Assembly: GCA_028551475.1 (NCBI GenBank)
Contig: CM052354.1
Span: 22,529,258-22,593,257 of the forward strand
Origin: Casuarina equisetifolia
Lineage: Eukaryota; Streptophyta; Magnoliopsida; Fagales; Casuarinaceae
Direction of reading: 5' to 3'
Length of the DNA stretch: 64,000 nt
Shown here: piece after piece, positions 37,845 through 48,985 of the stretch
Layout of the letters: every line of letters begins with the position of its first letter
Numbering within the stretch: the first letter of the stretch is position 1
Position numbers and translations under genes: made by a program
The notes under the pieces: generated by a model
What the model saw: the letters and a program-made list of their open reading frames with translations, nothing else
Told to the model about the DNA's origin: nothing
Databases searched by the model: none

Positions 37845-39828
37845 CTAAACTCTGGATATCCCAAGCTTACGCTCAAACAGCCGGCGCAGAAGGTAAACTT
37901 GAAGAATGCTAGCACCAATAAGTGCTGCTGATTCGAAAAAAGCCTTGTGAACAGCCCTCTTGCTCATTGCATCGTTTACTGCATTTCCAAGTGAAATTGC
38001 ATGGTTAGGATAGGAAATGATTGACATGCTAATTCATTCATCAATCAGTTTATCATGCCCACAAAAGGTTGAAAACAGGGGAAAAATTTCTTGTTTTTCG
38101 TGACAATTTGTGCATTTCAGTGTGTGTGTGGTTTCTTCATGCAACAACCGTAGGATCATTGTTGAGAACGGCGTCTCATATGGACTTAAATCATATCAAA
38201 ATATCCTTTACAGGTGAAAACATCCTCCCTTCTCAAAAGCTGGTTCCAGCAAGGAAATGTATTTTTTTAACATGGTACTAGGGCCCAAGTTCAAGTGATA
38301 TTCCATGCTCAAGAGGTATTGAAAATGGTGTGTCACATTATTTTATCCTAGCATCCTTTATCTATAAGAAATTGCCTACTTTCCTGCAAGCCAGATTTAG
38401 AAAGGAAATAGATTTTCCTCACTGAATCAAACTTGAAAAACCTTGGTAACTAGGAAAAGATTCTTCATTGTTGAAAAAGGCAAGGCAAATTTGGAAACTG
38501 GTATATCTCGACTACTCAGAGAAATCCTATTGTACTGATCAACTATGGGATGGAAGGGAGAAGCAAGACAAAAGGGCTTGGAAGAACTGAATGTGGGTTC
38601 TTAGCCTTGGAAAAGGTAATTTCTGGGTCCAAAGGAGATTATAAAGGAAAAAAGATACAAGCATCAAACCCTATTAGCACAGTACTTTCCTTTCTGTTTA
38701 GCATTTATGTAGAAAAAGCTCAAAGTTTGAACAGTTTACCCATTGCCTGACGTTCAGTCTGAGCCTCCAGCCAATGCTGTTCAAACTGAATATTGTAAAG
38801 AGCTTCCTCCAACTTTGAGATCTGTTCTAACAAGGGGTTAAAATGCTCTGCACAAAGGCAAGAAGCCAGTGAGTCCAAAATCATAATTCAAATAGCCAGA
38901 GGAAAACCAAAAAGACTGGGAAGATTGAAGAAAGGTTCACCATCTTTTGCATGCTGATCAAAGTAGGCAAAATGGCTAACATGTATATCAAAGTCGACTG
39001 TTTCATGATAGGGGGACTTGTTGGTGAAGCAAAAACGATGGAGTCCCTTTTGATGAGCCACAAACTCAAATTTCTCGCTTGTCCTATCACGAAAATCCTG
39101 AATCTGATCACCACCGGGTCCTTTCACCTGAAGATTTCAACTAGGTTGTCGCATCAATTGTGGCTTTCACAGCAAGAATGAGAAGCAATAGGACATAAAA
39201 AATTTAAACCTATCTGGTTCATGAACAGAAACATAGTCCAAAATCACCCATTTTCGCAAACATCTCATTGTAAAGACATACATTATTTAAATATTTCATA
39301 GTATCCTCATTACATCAAAAAGGGCCAATCCTTGTCAACCAAATTCACAAATTCCTACGTGGTATCAAAACCCCCAAGTGTTGGGAATGCAACACCATCT
39401 TGATGTAAGTCGTTCACCCATGGGAAAGTCAACGGCCCTAGAACGTCCTCCTTAAAAGCCACTTTAAGGAGGAAAAGACAGCCCAATCTTTGGTAACCAA
39501 AAACCCATAATTTCTTACAACAAAGACATGAAATTGAAGAAACAATATGTCCCAGGCACGCTTACACAAAACCATTAACGTCTTAAAAAGCCAACAAATT
39601 CCAGCCAAGAAACATGAACCTTACCACAAGATCTACACCATCTTCAGAATAATGCCAGGCTCCTTCAATCTTAATCACAACGAAAGATAAATGGACAGTA
39701 TCCCCTTCATATTGGACATTGTTTGAAAAGCACTCCTCCCTGTCGATCACAAACCTAATCCCCAACACTACTCGCATGGTAGACAAAAGTGCCAACAACA
39801 CTACGGCAGACAATTTTGGCATCCCCAT
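37845..39828 (-). CDS. p24-beta family cargo receptor (emp24/GOLD domain), 210 aa
   Basis: Four coding exons on the minus strand: 39828-39625, 39127-38941, 38847-38740 and 37978-37845, all in frame. Layout is that of the p24 family: a signal peptide (residues 1 to about 23), a lumenal GOLD domain (about 24-115) with the paired cysteines (REECF and RFCFTN), a coiled coil (about 125-165, ISKLEEALYNIQFEQHWLE), one membrane span (about 178-197) and a short cytosolic tail ending RRLFERKLGISRV. It most resembles Arabidopsis p24-beta-3 (At3g22845). p24 proteins form hetero-oligomers that select cargo, including GPI-anchored proteins, for COPII and COPI vesicles between ER and Golgi. The beta subfamily lacks the dilysine KKXX end, as here. 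The start ATG lies 10 bases after a probable 3' splice site, so the leader is likely split by an intron. Confidence 0.93.
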
Positions 39829-40320
39829 TGCCAACTGCAAATTCCAAAAATAACATTCCTTAGTCATAACAAAGGATAAATTCCTTTAGTTGTTCTTTTC
39901 TTGAAATTTCCAGTGAAAGGAACAGAGAACAGAAAGAACAAATCTTCCCAAGATTCAATATCTAATACAAGAACGTAATCTCAATAACCCACGATAAGCA
40001 ATCCGAAATTATATAAATAGATCGGTTTTTAGTGATAGAATCTAAAGAGAAATGAGAAGATCTCGGTTCATGCACCGTTTGGTCGCCAAGAAAAGAAAAG
40101 AAAAAAGAAAGCCCAGTAAGAGGTATCCCGAGGAAATCTTTAAACTCCAACCCACACAGGAAAACAAAAAACCATTCTTCCGAAATAACAAACACGACAA
40201 CTCATAAGATTCATTTCTTTCCTTTTCCCTTATTTTCTCGGCAACCAAACGGAGTTTCCAAAGCCAACAAAAAATACCAAATTTGTTCAGATCAAGATGC
40301 AAAAGAAAACAAGACATACC

Positions 40321-40480
40321 TTCCAATTCGAACAATCTGATTTAGCGGTCTGAAGAGCTTCTGTCTGGGTTTGTGTTTGTACTCGTGAAAAGATCGAGAA
40401 CAGTTTGAGCTTTTCGTTGAAAGGGCTATGATTCTGTGTATCTCGAGTTCAAAGGGACGTTTTTGTGCCCACGTGATCCG
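40321..40480 (-). other. Probable 5' UTR exon of the p24 gene
   Basis: On the minus strand a good donor (AAG|GTATGT) lies at 40320-40321. A TTTGCAG acceptor lies about 10 bases before the p24 start codon, near 39838. This predicts a leader intron of about 480 bp. The outer end of the exon is a guess, and no TATA box was fixed with confidence. Confidence 0.45.
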
Positions 40481-40990
40481 ACATGTTGACCTGTTTATCT
40501 GGGCTTCCATGGTTTTACTTCGTACTGTGCTACGTAACTTGTCCAATCATTTTCTGATTATTGCTTATAAAAATGGAAAGATATTATCAAATTATTAAGG
40601 AAGAGTATAAATTACTTTTTTCAAAAATATGATTATTAAAAAAAGAGTGATACTTAATATTATTGATAAATAAAATTATTAATAATAAGATTAAATTATA
40701 GAAACTTAATTTATGATTATGAGATATTATATTTAAAGAACATAGTTATAATAAAATTGAATATAAAAGACTAAAAAATAACATTTATACCATGCAACAA
40801 TTTGTTCAGTCATTTAATCATATTAAGAAACAGAAGATTATATTTATGTTATCATGTTAAGAAACTATATTATTGCTCATATATATGGGTATTATATAAC
40901 TAGCAAACATCCACCTACGACCGACCAATAATAAGAACATGAGGATTTAATTGATTATGGAAATAATTTAAAGAGAAAAATCCAAAGAAC
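40481..40990. other. p24 promoter and AT-rich spacer
   Basis: The first 80 or so bases should be the p24 promoter (reading left). The rest is very AT-rich with no open frame of interest. It leads into the cellulose synthase-like fragment. Confidence 0.45.
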
Positions 40991-41221
40991 TTAATCTTTC
41001 TCCTTTGCTGAGATTATCGCTGCCGAATCTGTGAAAACAAGCAGCTTCAAACTGGTGTCTATCACAGCAAAAAAACGAGGACTCGATCCCTGGTAAAGCC
41101 TCCAGACTTGGTCATCCCACCAGCCCATGATCCTCCCACCGGAAAGTAGAAACGTTGGGAGGCCATAAATGTTCTCAACTAATTCCCTAACAAGTGCAAA
41201 TATGAACCATCTGCTCGGGAT
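40991..41221 (-). pseudogene. Cellulose synthase-like E last-exon fragment
   Basis: A 76-residue open stretch aligns with the beginning of the last exon of the neighbouring CslE genes. Shared features include GWWDDQVWRLYQGSSPRFFAV against [21 protein letters not shown], then DTSLKLLVF and ISAK. It begins just after a CAG acceptor-like site, exactly where exon 8 of the intact genes begins, and ends in a stop about 110 codons early. No other CslE exons are seen between it and the intact gene at 42779. It is a relic of an older array member. The divergence is large, so CslG rather than CslE ancestry is possible. Confidence 0.75.
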
Positions 41222-41381
41222 CTGAATTAACAAAATGAAACTTCACTATTTGTTTTTTTAACATCTCAAACAAGTCTATTCTCAACTGAGCAAGAGGTTT
41301 GTGGATAATTATTTGTTTATCAGTTTTTCATTTAAAAAATTATATAATTATATAATTATTTTTTAAAATATATTAAAAGAA

Positions 41382-41482
41382 TGAGAATTTATCTCAAAAT
41401 CTTAAAATAATAGATGAAAAAATCTCATCACTTATAAGTTAATGGACTCATTCTCATACTTTTAATATGAAACAATACTCAC
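41382..41482 (+). repeat. Diverged direct repeat, copy 1 (partner at 41603-41710)
   Basis: About 100 bp repeated 220 bp downstream. Shared blocks in order are TATCTCAA, AATAGAT, ACTTATAAGTT, ATTCTCA, TTTTTAATRT and ACAATACTCAC. It is probably a relic of a dispersed non-coding element. No terminal inverted repeats or coding sequence were noted. Confidence 0.6.
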
Positions 41483-41602
41483 ATTTGACACTTCCATCAT
41501 GTGTATGTTGATATAAATACTGTATATAGACAGAACTCTAACTTTGGAATTATGGAGATTACAAAGTGAAAGTTCTTTTGTAGTTATGATACCATATTAT
41601 GA

Positions 41603-41710
41603 GTGTGAGAACCTATCTCAAGACTTTAAGGTAATAGATAAAAAAAAATCACATTACTTATAAGTTCATAGATCCATTCTCACATATTTTTAATGTATAA
41701 CAATACTCAC
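41603..41710 (+). repeat. Diverged direct repeat, copy 2 (partner at 41382-41482)
   Basis: Second copy of the element at 41382-41482, with the same block order and clear substitution-level divergence. Confidence 0.6.
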
Positions 41711-42778
41711 TTTTAACAAAATATAATAATAATGTTAAATCGGCTCATGAAGAAAAAGATAAACCAAATAGTAGGAAGACAGTTACAAACATAAAATAAT
41801 ATTAAAGAAAAAGATAGGAATACCTTTGCAACTATAAAATAGTTTCAAGCATGTCTTTTAGAGCAAAGCAACTCCATTTTACTCATTAATAATCATAAAG
41901 AACCTAAAAGATCTTACCATCATGTAAATCAGATTATAAAACTTTTTTGAAATGAATAATCGAGGACATGATCATTGGTCTAGAGATCAAGAAGACATTC
42001 ACCTATATTTTCTTCCACTAACTATTACTTTTATTTTTCTCCTTTCAGATCTTGCTCAATACCATTGTATGAAAGTTTTAAGCTTTAAAATCATACTAAT
42101 ACCTTACCTCTACAGCTCCAAATTTCATTCTCGAGCGCAGCTTTTGGAGTGAAAATTGAAGGCATTACCATAAACTTCTTATAAGATGAAACCAATCACA
42201 ACTATCGTAATTGGTTCAGGACCAGTGGTGAGTGGTGAGTGGTGATTGGGATTTGTTGAAGCCATAGTCTTAGGAAGCTGAAGGTTCCATGGAGAAAGGG
42301 TAGAAAACGCTCTGCGTCTTCTGATTTTGAACAAGTGGTTAATTCTCTTTGAAGCTATATATCATAGCCCACATCGGCTTTATAGTTAAAATCTAACTAG
42401 ATAAGCTAAACCCTAACTAATTACAATTAATTAAAAAATAAATACTTGAATCTTAACTAATTAAGGTTTGTGCGTAACACAACCCTACAATGGAAGGATC
42501 AAATTTTGCAGCCACTCCAGCAATGGGAATCCTTCAAGCGAATTTGACATGCCAAGTACTTCACATTGAAACTGGTGGAGAAGTGAGATATGAGTGGAAT
42601 AAGTTTTTAAATTTACAATTTGTTTTTTTTTTTTTGCTTAAAAATGAAAAATAAAATAAAATAAATAAGCCTAATAAATATATTATGGGCCAACACGTTT
42701 AAGAAGCTGTATATAGTGGTTCTTTCAAACCCAAACTTATTCCACTCTTCCACTCTGAATAAGCAGAAGATACATAGA

Positions 42779-45700
42779 TCAGTGAACCAATACAAAACTG
42801 AGACATGCAAATAGTGCAAATGCTATTGATTTTACTGTTATGGAGCTGGGCATCTTTCCCTTATCCGTCCTCAGGAAAAGGGCTTGGTATAAAGGCAAGT
42901 TGATGAGAACAAGAACCACGCACAGAACAGTCTGCAAAGCCAATGTTTTATACACTTCTACGAAAGCATTACTCAAGATTGCTTCTTTCAGAACCCCAAC
43001 AAGGCAAAACAAGTTGAGCAATGCAAGCGTTGAAAGGATGGTGAACATGGGGGAGGAGACTCCGAACTCCATTATGTCTTTCTTGTACCGTTGAGACACA
43101 TCTTGTTCTACAACCTTGGGAGAGATTACGAATCCTGATTCTGCAAAACCCATAAGCTTTAAGACGGTATCCATCACGGCAAACAGGTAGGAACTTGTTC
43201 TTTTGTAGAGCCATATCCTCTGTTCATTCCACCAGCCTAGAACCGTGCCTTTAGACCATAGGAACTCGGCGAAGCTGTAAATGAACTCGGCTATTATCAC
43301 ATATGCAAATGGTAGGAACCACGGGCTTGAGATCTGAATTGAAGAGACAAAACTCAATCATGGGCATTTCATTAAAAATAAATAAATTGAAGTAATAAAA
43401 GAACCTACAACAATGTGATAGAAGGAACCGTACCTGTGGAAAGAGGGAAATGCCTTTGAGGAGATGAAGTGAAGGGACGATAGAATAGTAAAGAGTTGCG
43501 AAACAATTTGGTGCCCAAAGACAGTAGGTGAGATACCCCATTTGAAGGCCTAAGCTAATCTTTCCATGAGCAAACCATGCAGGACTGAACCTGGACAGCA
43601 CAATCTGGAGATCACCTTCCGACCACCTCTTATGCTGCACAAGTACCTCGGGGAGTGTTGTCGGAAGCAAACCTAAGAAAGCTGTCCTTGATGGATTCAA
43701 GTAGACTGATCTCCATCCCCGGGATTGGATTGATAATCCCGTTATGACATCTTCAACCGGACAACCATACAACAAACCCATCTGCAATTAAACATCGTTA
43801 TAAATGAAGCCCACGTAAGACATGTTTGATAAATCAGACAATATGACATGAAACAGAGAATGCAACAAGAAGGCAACAAGATATATGGTGACCTCTTTTC
43901 CCCATTCGGAGTTCTTGTCATAGGTGCAGCTTGCAAGATCCTTCAACCTTTCTTCTAATTCATGTGTATTTTCTTTCTTCTTTTTATCCTTTGGGCTACT
44001 CCAATCACTCTTATATCCCTTACTGAACTTCCTCCCACATAGAATGTCTCTTCTGTGAAAGCATCCACTACCAATATATAAAGTGCCTCCGTAATAATCC
44101 AGACCAGGGAATTCCAACTTCATCACCAACCATTAGAACTTAAACAGATTAGCAAAGTTAATCAAAATTTTGTAAACAATATTCACATACTATTTAAATA
44201 ACTTTTTTCTTCCATAAATATTAGTCACCTCCGCAACTACTCTCATTGAACCACCGTATATTTCATGCCTTGTGAGGTTCTCGTAACTCTGTGGGAACTG
44301 CACGTAAGCGATCTCGTTGCCCTTCTCTTCATCCATGAAAAAGCAAAGTGCATCTTTGATAGCTTGTGAGTTGTTTGAGTACATGTCGCAGTCCACATTG
44401 AGAATGACCGGCCCGTTGCTGATCTCCGATGACACTCTTATCTGCAGTTTGGAGCATTGACAGTGAGCTATTTACTGGGAAAACTGTGCTGTCCTGTTCA
44501 CAAGAATGTTCATTACCAATGCATTCATGGCTCCGGCTTTGAAGTTGTGATGATGCTGGGGTCTCTTCTCCCGAGCCAAATATACCAAAGTTGGCAACTC
44601 AAATCCATCTCTGTCTTTGGCATTGGGATCTCTTCCATCAATCAAGATCTGTCAAAAAAGAAAAGAAAAGCAACCCATCCTAAAACACTCTAAAAAATAA
44701 CGAAAAAAGGTTTTGTTTTATTAAAATGTTTAATCCTACCCAGTTTAAGAGTGGGTGGATCTTCTTTCTGGTAAAGAAAATTTTAAAGCAAACTTTATGG
44801 AATGGAAAACTTAAATTACTCTACTAGAAAACGAAATGTAATTTTGTAAGATACCTGAAGAATTGTGTCGTGGTCTCGCCGAGAAGAACATGAATCCCAC
44901 TGACCGAATTCTTTGTGTTTTAAGCGTACTTCTTCAGGGATTCGACCTATCTTGGCTACATTTTCAATTCGGGTCTTCATTTCTTCATATAATTTCTACA
45001 TTGGGGATTAAGGAGGGCGATTAACAAAATAGACATCCTCTAGTAGCTAATCCAAACATATAGAGGGTCTATTAATCTTCATCCTTTAGTCTATCTAAAT
45101 TCAGTTTCTATTTAATTCGAATAGAAAAATAGAAAGGCATTCATATAAATGGATTGATTAGCCTTTGTGGGTGTTCCACTGGTACCTACTCCAACGTTTT
45201 TTAAGTAAAGCTTCCAAAGGAACACTGTTCAATATTTTTTCAGAAGTGACTGTTAAACTAAAATGGAACTTGAAATGATGGTTCCTATGCCAAACATTCC
45301 ATGCCTTTATGGATGATCCAAAATTAACAGTAATATAAAGAAAAAATAAGGTTTCAGACCAAATGTCAAAGTAAGCCAAAGGGTGTCTTGGAATGTGTTT
45401 GGTCTGCATCGTGTCGAGTCAACAGAAAGTCAGCGGTAATCCTTTGAAGGTTTGGTGGCAGTTTGTTGACAATGGGCACAGGAACGCCATCGTTGTTTTC
45501 ACATGAAGGCACTTTTTCTATGGGGTGAAAACTAAAAAGGCGTCATTATCCCTTACCTCGATTTCCACTAGCTCTTTAGCTTGATTTGCGTCCCGCGGGT
45601 CATTTTCTGAGATAAAATAAGCAGCAGGCGACCTAGGCTCCACTTTGAATCGCTTGCAATATGGCAGCCAGTGCTCAGCAAAGTGCGAGGCTTCCAGAAG

Positions 45701-46762
45701 CGCATAGTAGGTGATGGAGGATCCACCATCATCTGAAAGATAAACGCTGAGCTTCTCTGTTGGGTAATCGTATGCCATGACCGACAGAACAGTGTTGATC
45801 ACCATCATCGGTGGCTCGATCACGGGGTCCGCTGTGCAGACGAATATGTCGACTCCAGGCAGTTCCTTTTCGTACCTTTTCACCATACGTTTATGAGTTA
45901 GAAGCAGGAAAGAAGATAAGACCTGTGAAAGAGATATATCACTCATTTTACTCATCAAGGTGTTAGATATCGTTTCACGTGAAATAGAGGAAAGAACTCC
46001 AAGGTTCAGAGGCAGATAGGATTTTCTGTTTGGCAGTTTGTGGTTGTGAAAATCTCCATGTTTGGAGAGTATTCTATTTCTCTTTTTCTTGCAACAAGGC
46101 AATCTTCGTGACAAGATGCATGTCAGAAACTGCAGGCTACGTTAAAAGATGCTTCTGTTTTTGACACCGCAAGAACCTGGGATGCCAAAGAGTTGCTAAA
46201 AACGGGAAAACTCAAGCTCCTTTGCTTTGAACTTTTTAAAGGGAGACATAAAAAATGTTTCGATGTGTTAAAATCTATTTGGTGTCTTAATATACTGATA
46301 CGTTATACTTAATAGATATGAAATTATTGTGCAATAATTTCTATAACGAACTAGATATGAAACAGGTTCATCCTCAACCGACAACTGCGTAGTAGAACAG
46401 GCAAAACAGCTAAGGAAGTTTACGTGCATATAATATTCATTACAGAAAAGGAGAGAGGGAAGGAGAGAGAGATAGAGAGAGAGGGACTGGAACCTCTGAG
46501 TGAGCCTGTCCTTGAAGGTGCATCTGTAAATAGGATTCCATCGGAGGGCTTGAGACAGGACCCAGTAAAAACCGAACCAGAGCTCAGCTCCAAGCATCCC
46601 AATCCAGACCCATCTGCCATCTCCATTTCCTGGTATGTTGCTCAGTCTGTAGACCCAAATCGAGCATATGCCGACCATCACAGTCCCAGCAAAGAGCCTG
46701 TATATGTCTCCACCTTTAGCTTTCCTCGTCTCAAACAATGGCAAATACCCATCGTTCCCCAT
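42779..46762 (-). CDS. CSLE1: Cellulose synthase-like protein E (CslE), copy A, 733 aa
   Basis: Eight exons on the minus strand: 46762-46494, 45875-45557, 44995-44855, 44648-44517, 44441-44229, 44117-43893, 43781-43434 and 43333-42779, all in frame. The protein is a GT2-family processive glycosyltransferase. It has two N-terminal membrane spans (about 22-40 and 52-72) and a cytosolic catalytic domain. Catalytic residues are DDG at 138-140, the D-C-D at 304-306, E-D at 443-444 (CPVEDVITG) and QHKRW at 482-486. About six C-terminal spans follow (about 520-733). Length and the [16 protein letters not shown] and CFHRRD signatures match CslE1 of other plants (about 730 aa). Such proteins sit in ER/Golgi membranes; their polysaccharide or other product is not established. 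All catalytic motifs are present, so it is presumably functional. It is clearly diverged from copies B and C. Confidence 0.93.
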
Positions 46763-48985
46763 ATCTCTCCCCCTATCTCCCGTCTATGATCTTCCTGGCC
46801 ACTTGCATATTGTAGCGGCTTTTAAAGTGGTTTCTGCAGTCTCATGATTTGTCTGACAGGGTTGGCAAATGTTTATTGTTTATAAAAAAAACAAGATGCC
46901 TTGCCAAGACTTCTTCTATAATAAAAGCCGCGGTCCAATGTGTAGTGGTTGCTCACTATTTTTTTGATAGAAAAGCTTAGAGGTTCACCTGTAATGTTGG
47001 GTTGAATATACCTTCTATTTAGAACTAATATGGAAGGTCATAATTATCCAAGAAAGGGGCTTAATTAAGTAATATATAAATTTAATCTAACTAATTTACA
47101 TATTCTGTGCCTAGTGTTGAATTTTCTTTTCCGATATAACTACAATCAAATAAGTTCAACATACCCTATTAAAATAAAGAAATACTTGAACACATAAAGA
47201 GTACAATAGAGTAGTAAATCAACTCTAAGAGACAAATCTAGGTTTTTAACAGTTTTGATAAAGACATATTTGGAGCTGGTGTTTGTTTCTTTCTTGGGTT
47301 CCCTTGTAAAAAAAAAAAAAGAACGGTGGGAAGGCTTCTTATCTCCTAAAAACAAATGACCTATGAGGTGGCTTCGCACCTTATCCCCCCAAAAAGGACA
47401 AAAAAATGGCATAGGAGGTGGCTCTGACAGGAAGCCTACAAATTGACAATATTGACTGAGAGCTGATCAAATGGATAGGAAGAAAACTTTTTCAACTATC
47501 CATTTTTTAGAGAAATGGGCAAGAAAATGGCGACACATTAACCATGAAAGTCGTTCTGAGCCAACCAATGTACATTAAGGAGGGGCGCAAGTCAGATTTG
47601 GTGTAAAGATTGAAAGAATGAGTCAAGGACGGTGACAAGAACTATATTCAGAGCCCTAAGAGTTCTTGTTCTCAACGACAATTAAGCATTGTTTATTGAG
47701 CATGTTCTTAATGTCTTAGTAATTAATAAAGAATGTCGAGAGGTGCAATAATTGGGTCAAGAGAGTGAAACTGTCACATCAGCATGACAAGTGATGACAA
47801 GGAGGGGCGATAGTCTTTATCAATAACATTGTCGTATAGCTTTTCTTTCTCGTGAATGATTTGCTTTTAGAGAGTTATTACGTTTTACGAAACTATGACA
47901 AAATGGATAGTTACAAGCTGTATTCCAAGAAAGAAGATCAAGATTATTGTGGTTCAACTTAAAAATATATGCCTAAGAGTGAACATCATAAAGAGTTAAA
48001 ATTATTACTATTGACTCAATTTCTATCTTAAAATCTTGTTAAGAGATATATGAATGCATATATAGATAAGGAAATTATCATATTAAAATATTAATAATGT
48101 GAGTTAATCATTATTTTGAACATGTCTTCTTGTGCCAAATATTTGAAAAATAAAATGATTCATTTTACAATTAGTAGTTACAAGAAGTGGAATAAAACTA
48201 TAATGGCCAAATCAATAGACCTTTAAAATCGACTATTAAGAAAATATGATATATAAATATAAAATGAAAAGGTTATATCAAAATATTGATAATGTGTAAC
48301 AATCATTGTATTTAATAAAAAAATTATAATTATAATTAAAAACAAAAAGAGAAAAAAATTTAAACCAAAGTCTAGATTCATGGCAACGACTTTTTCATAA
48401 GAGGACAACTGAAAAGAACATGATTTCCTTATTTGATCTGTTACTATACCTTTTCGATCGTCATTGTGGACTGCTGCACAAAGTTACTCGTATGGCCGCC
48501 AGCTGCAAATAAGTTGACTGACCCAACTTAATTGGGAGAACCTCAACCTTCCAACATTGATTTAGGAAAAAAAATAACCAAAATTTTTTTTTTAATTAAT
48601 TAAAAAAAAAAGAAAAGAAAAGAAAGAAAGCCCACGGCTCGTAACTTGGCAACATGTTAGATGAACATAAATTATTATGAAAAAGGTCAAGCAGTCAAGT
48701 AAAGGAAAGAGTAATTTATTTATAAAGAGAAGATTCTATAATAAGTTAAAAATAATATGAAACATTCTACCATTTTTATTATATTCACTATGGGGTGAAA
48801 ATATGGGTCAACTACACGGTTTTACCAAGCCCATGATAATATAAAATCTAATACTATTTTATAAACTTATTTCTATTGTAAAATCTTAAAACGTTAAAGC
48901 AATGAAAGTTGACATCTTTTCAAACTTAAAACAGGGTTTGAATACACTTATTAGTGCTACGTGACAACAACTTTACACCACTTAA
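46763..48985. other. Intergenic region between CslE copies A and B
   Basis: It holds the promoter of copy A and the 3' flank of copy B. Nearly all of it is repeated at 56232-58089. No gene seen. A purine-rich AAAG run lies at about 48606-48632. Confidence 0.6.

Larger units (their letters stand above)
41222..42778. other. AT-rich spacer with a diverged direct repeat
   Basis: No gene seen. A diverged direct repeat is listed separately. A short GGTGAGT-type iteration lies at about 42222-42246. The last 200 bases should contain the 3' UTR of the first intact CslE gene. Confidence 0.5.

Noticed and set aside
46424-46789. Plus-strand open frame of 121 codons over CslE copy A exon 1
   Set aside because: Antisense to the first exon and intron border of CslE copy A, rich in GA repeat translation; no support as a gene.
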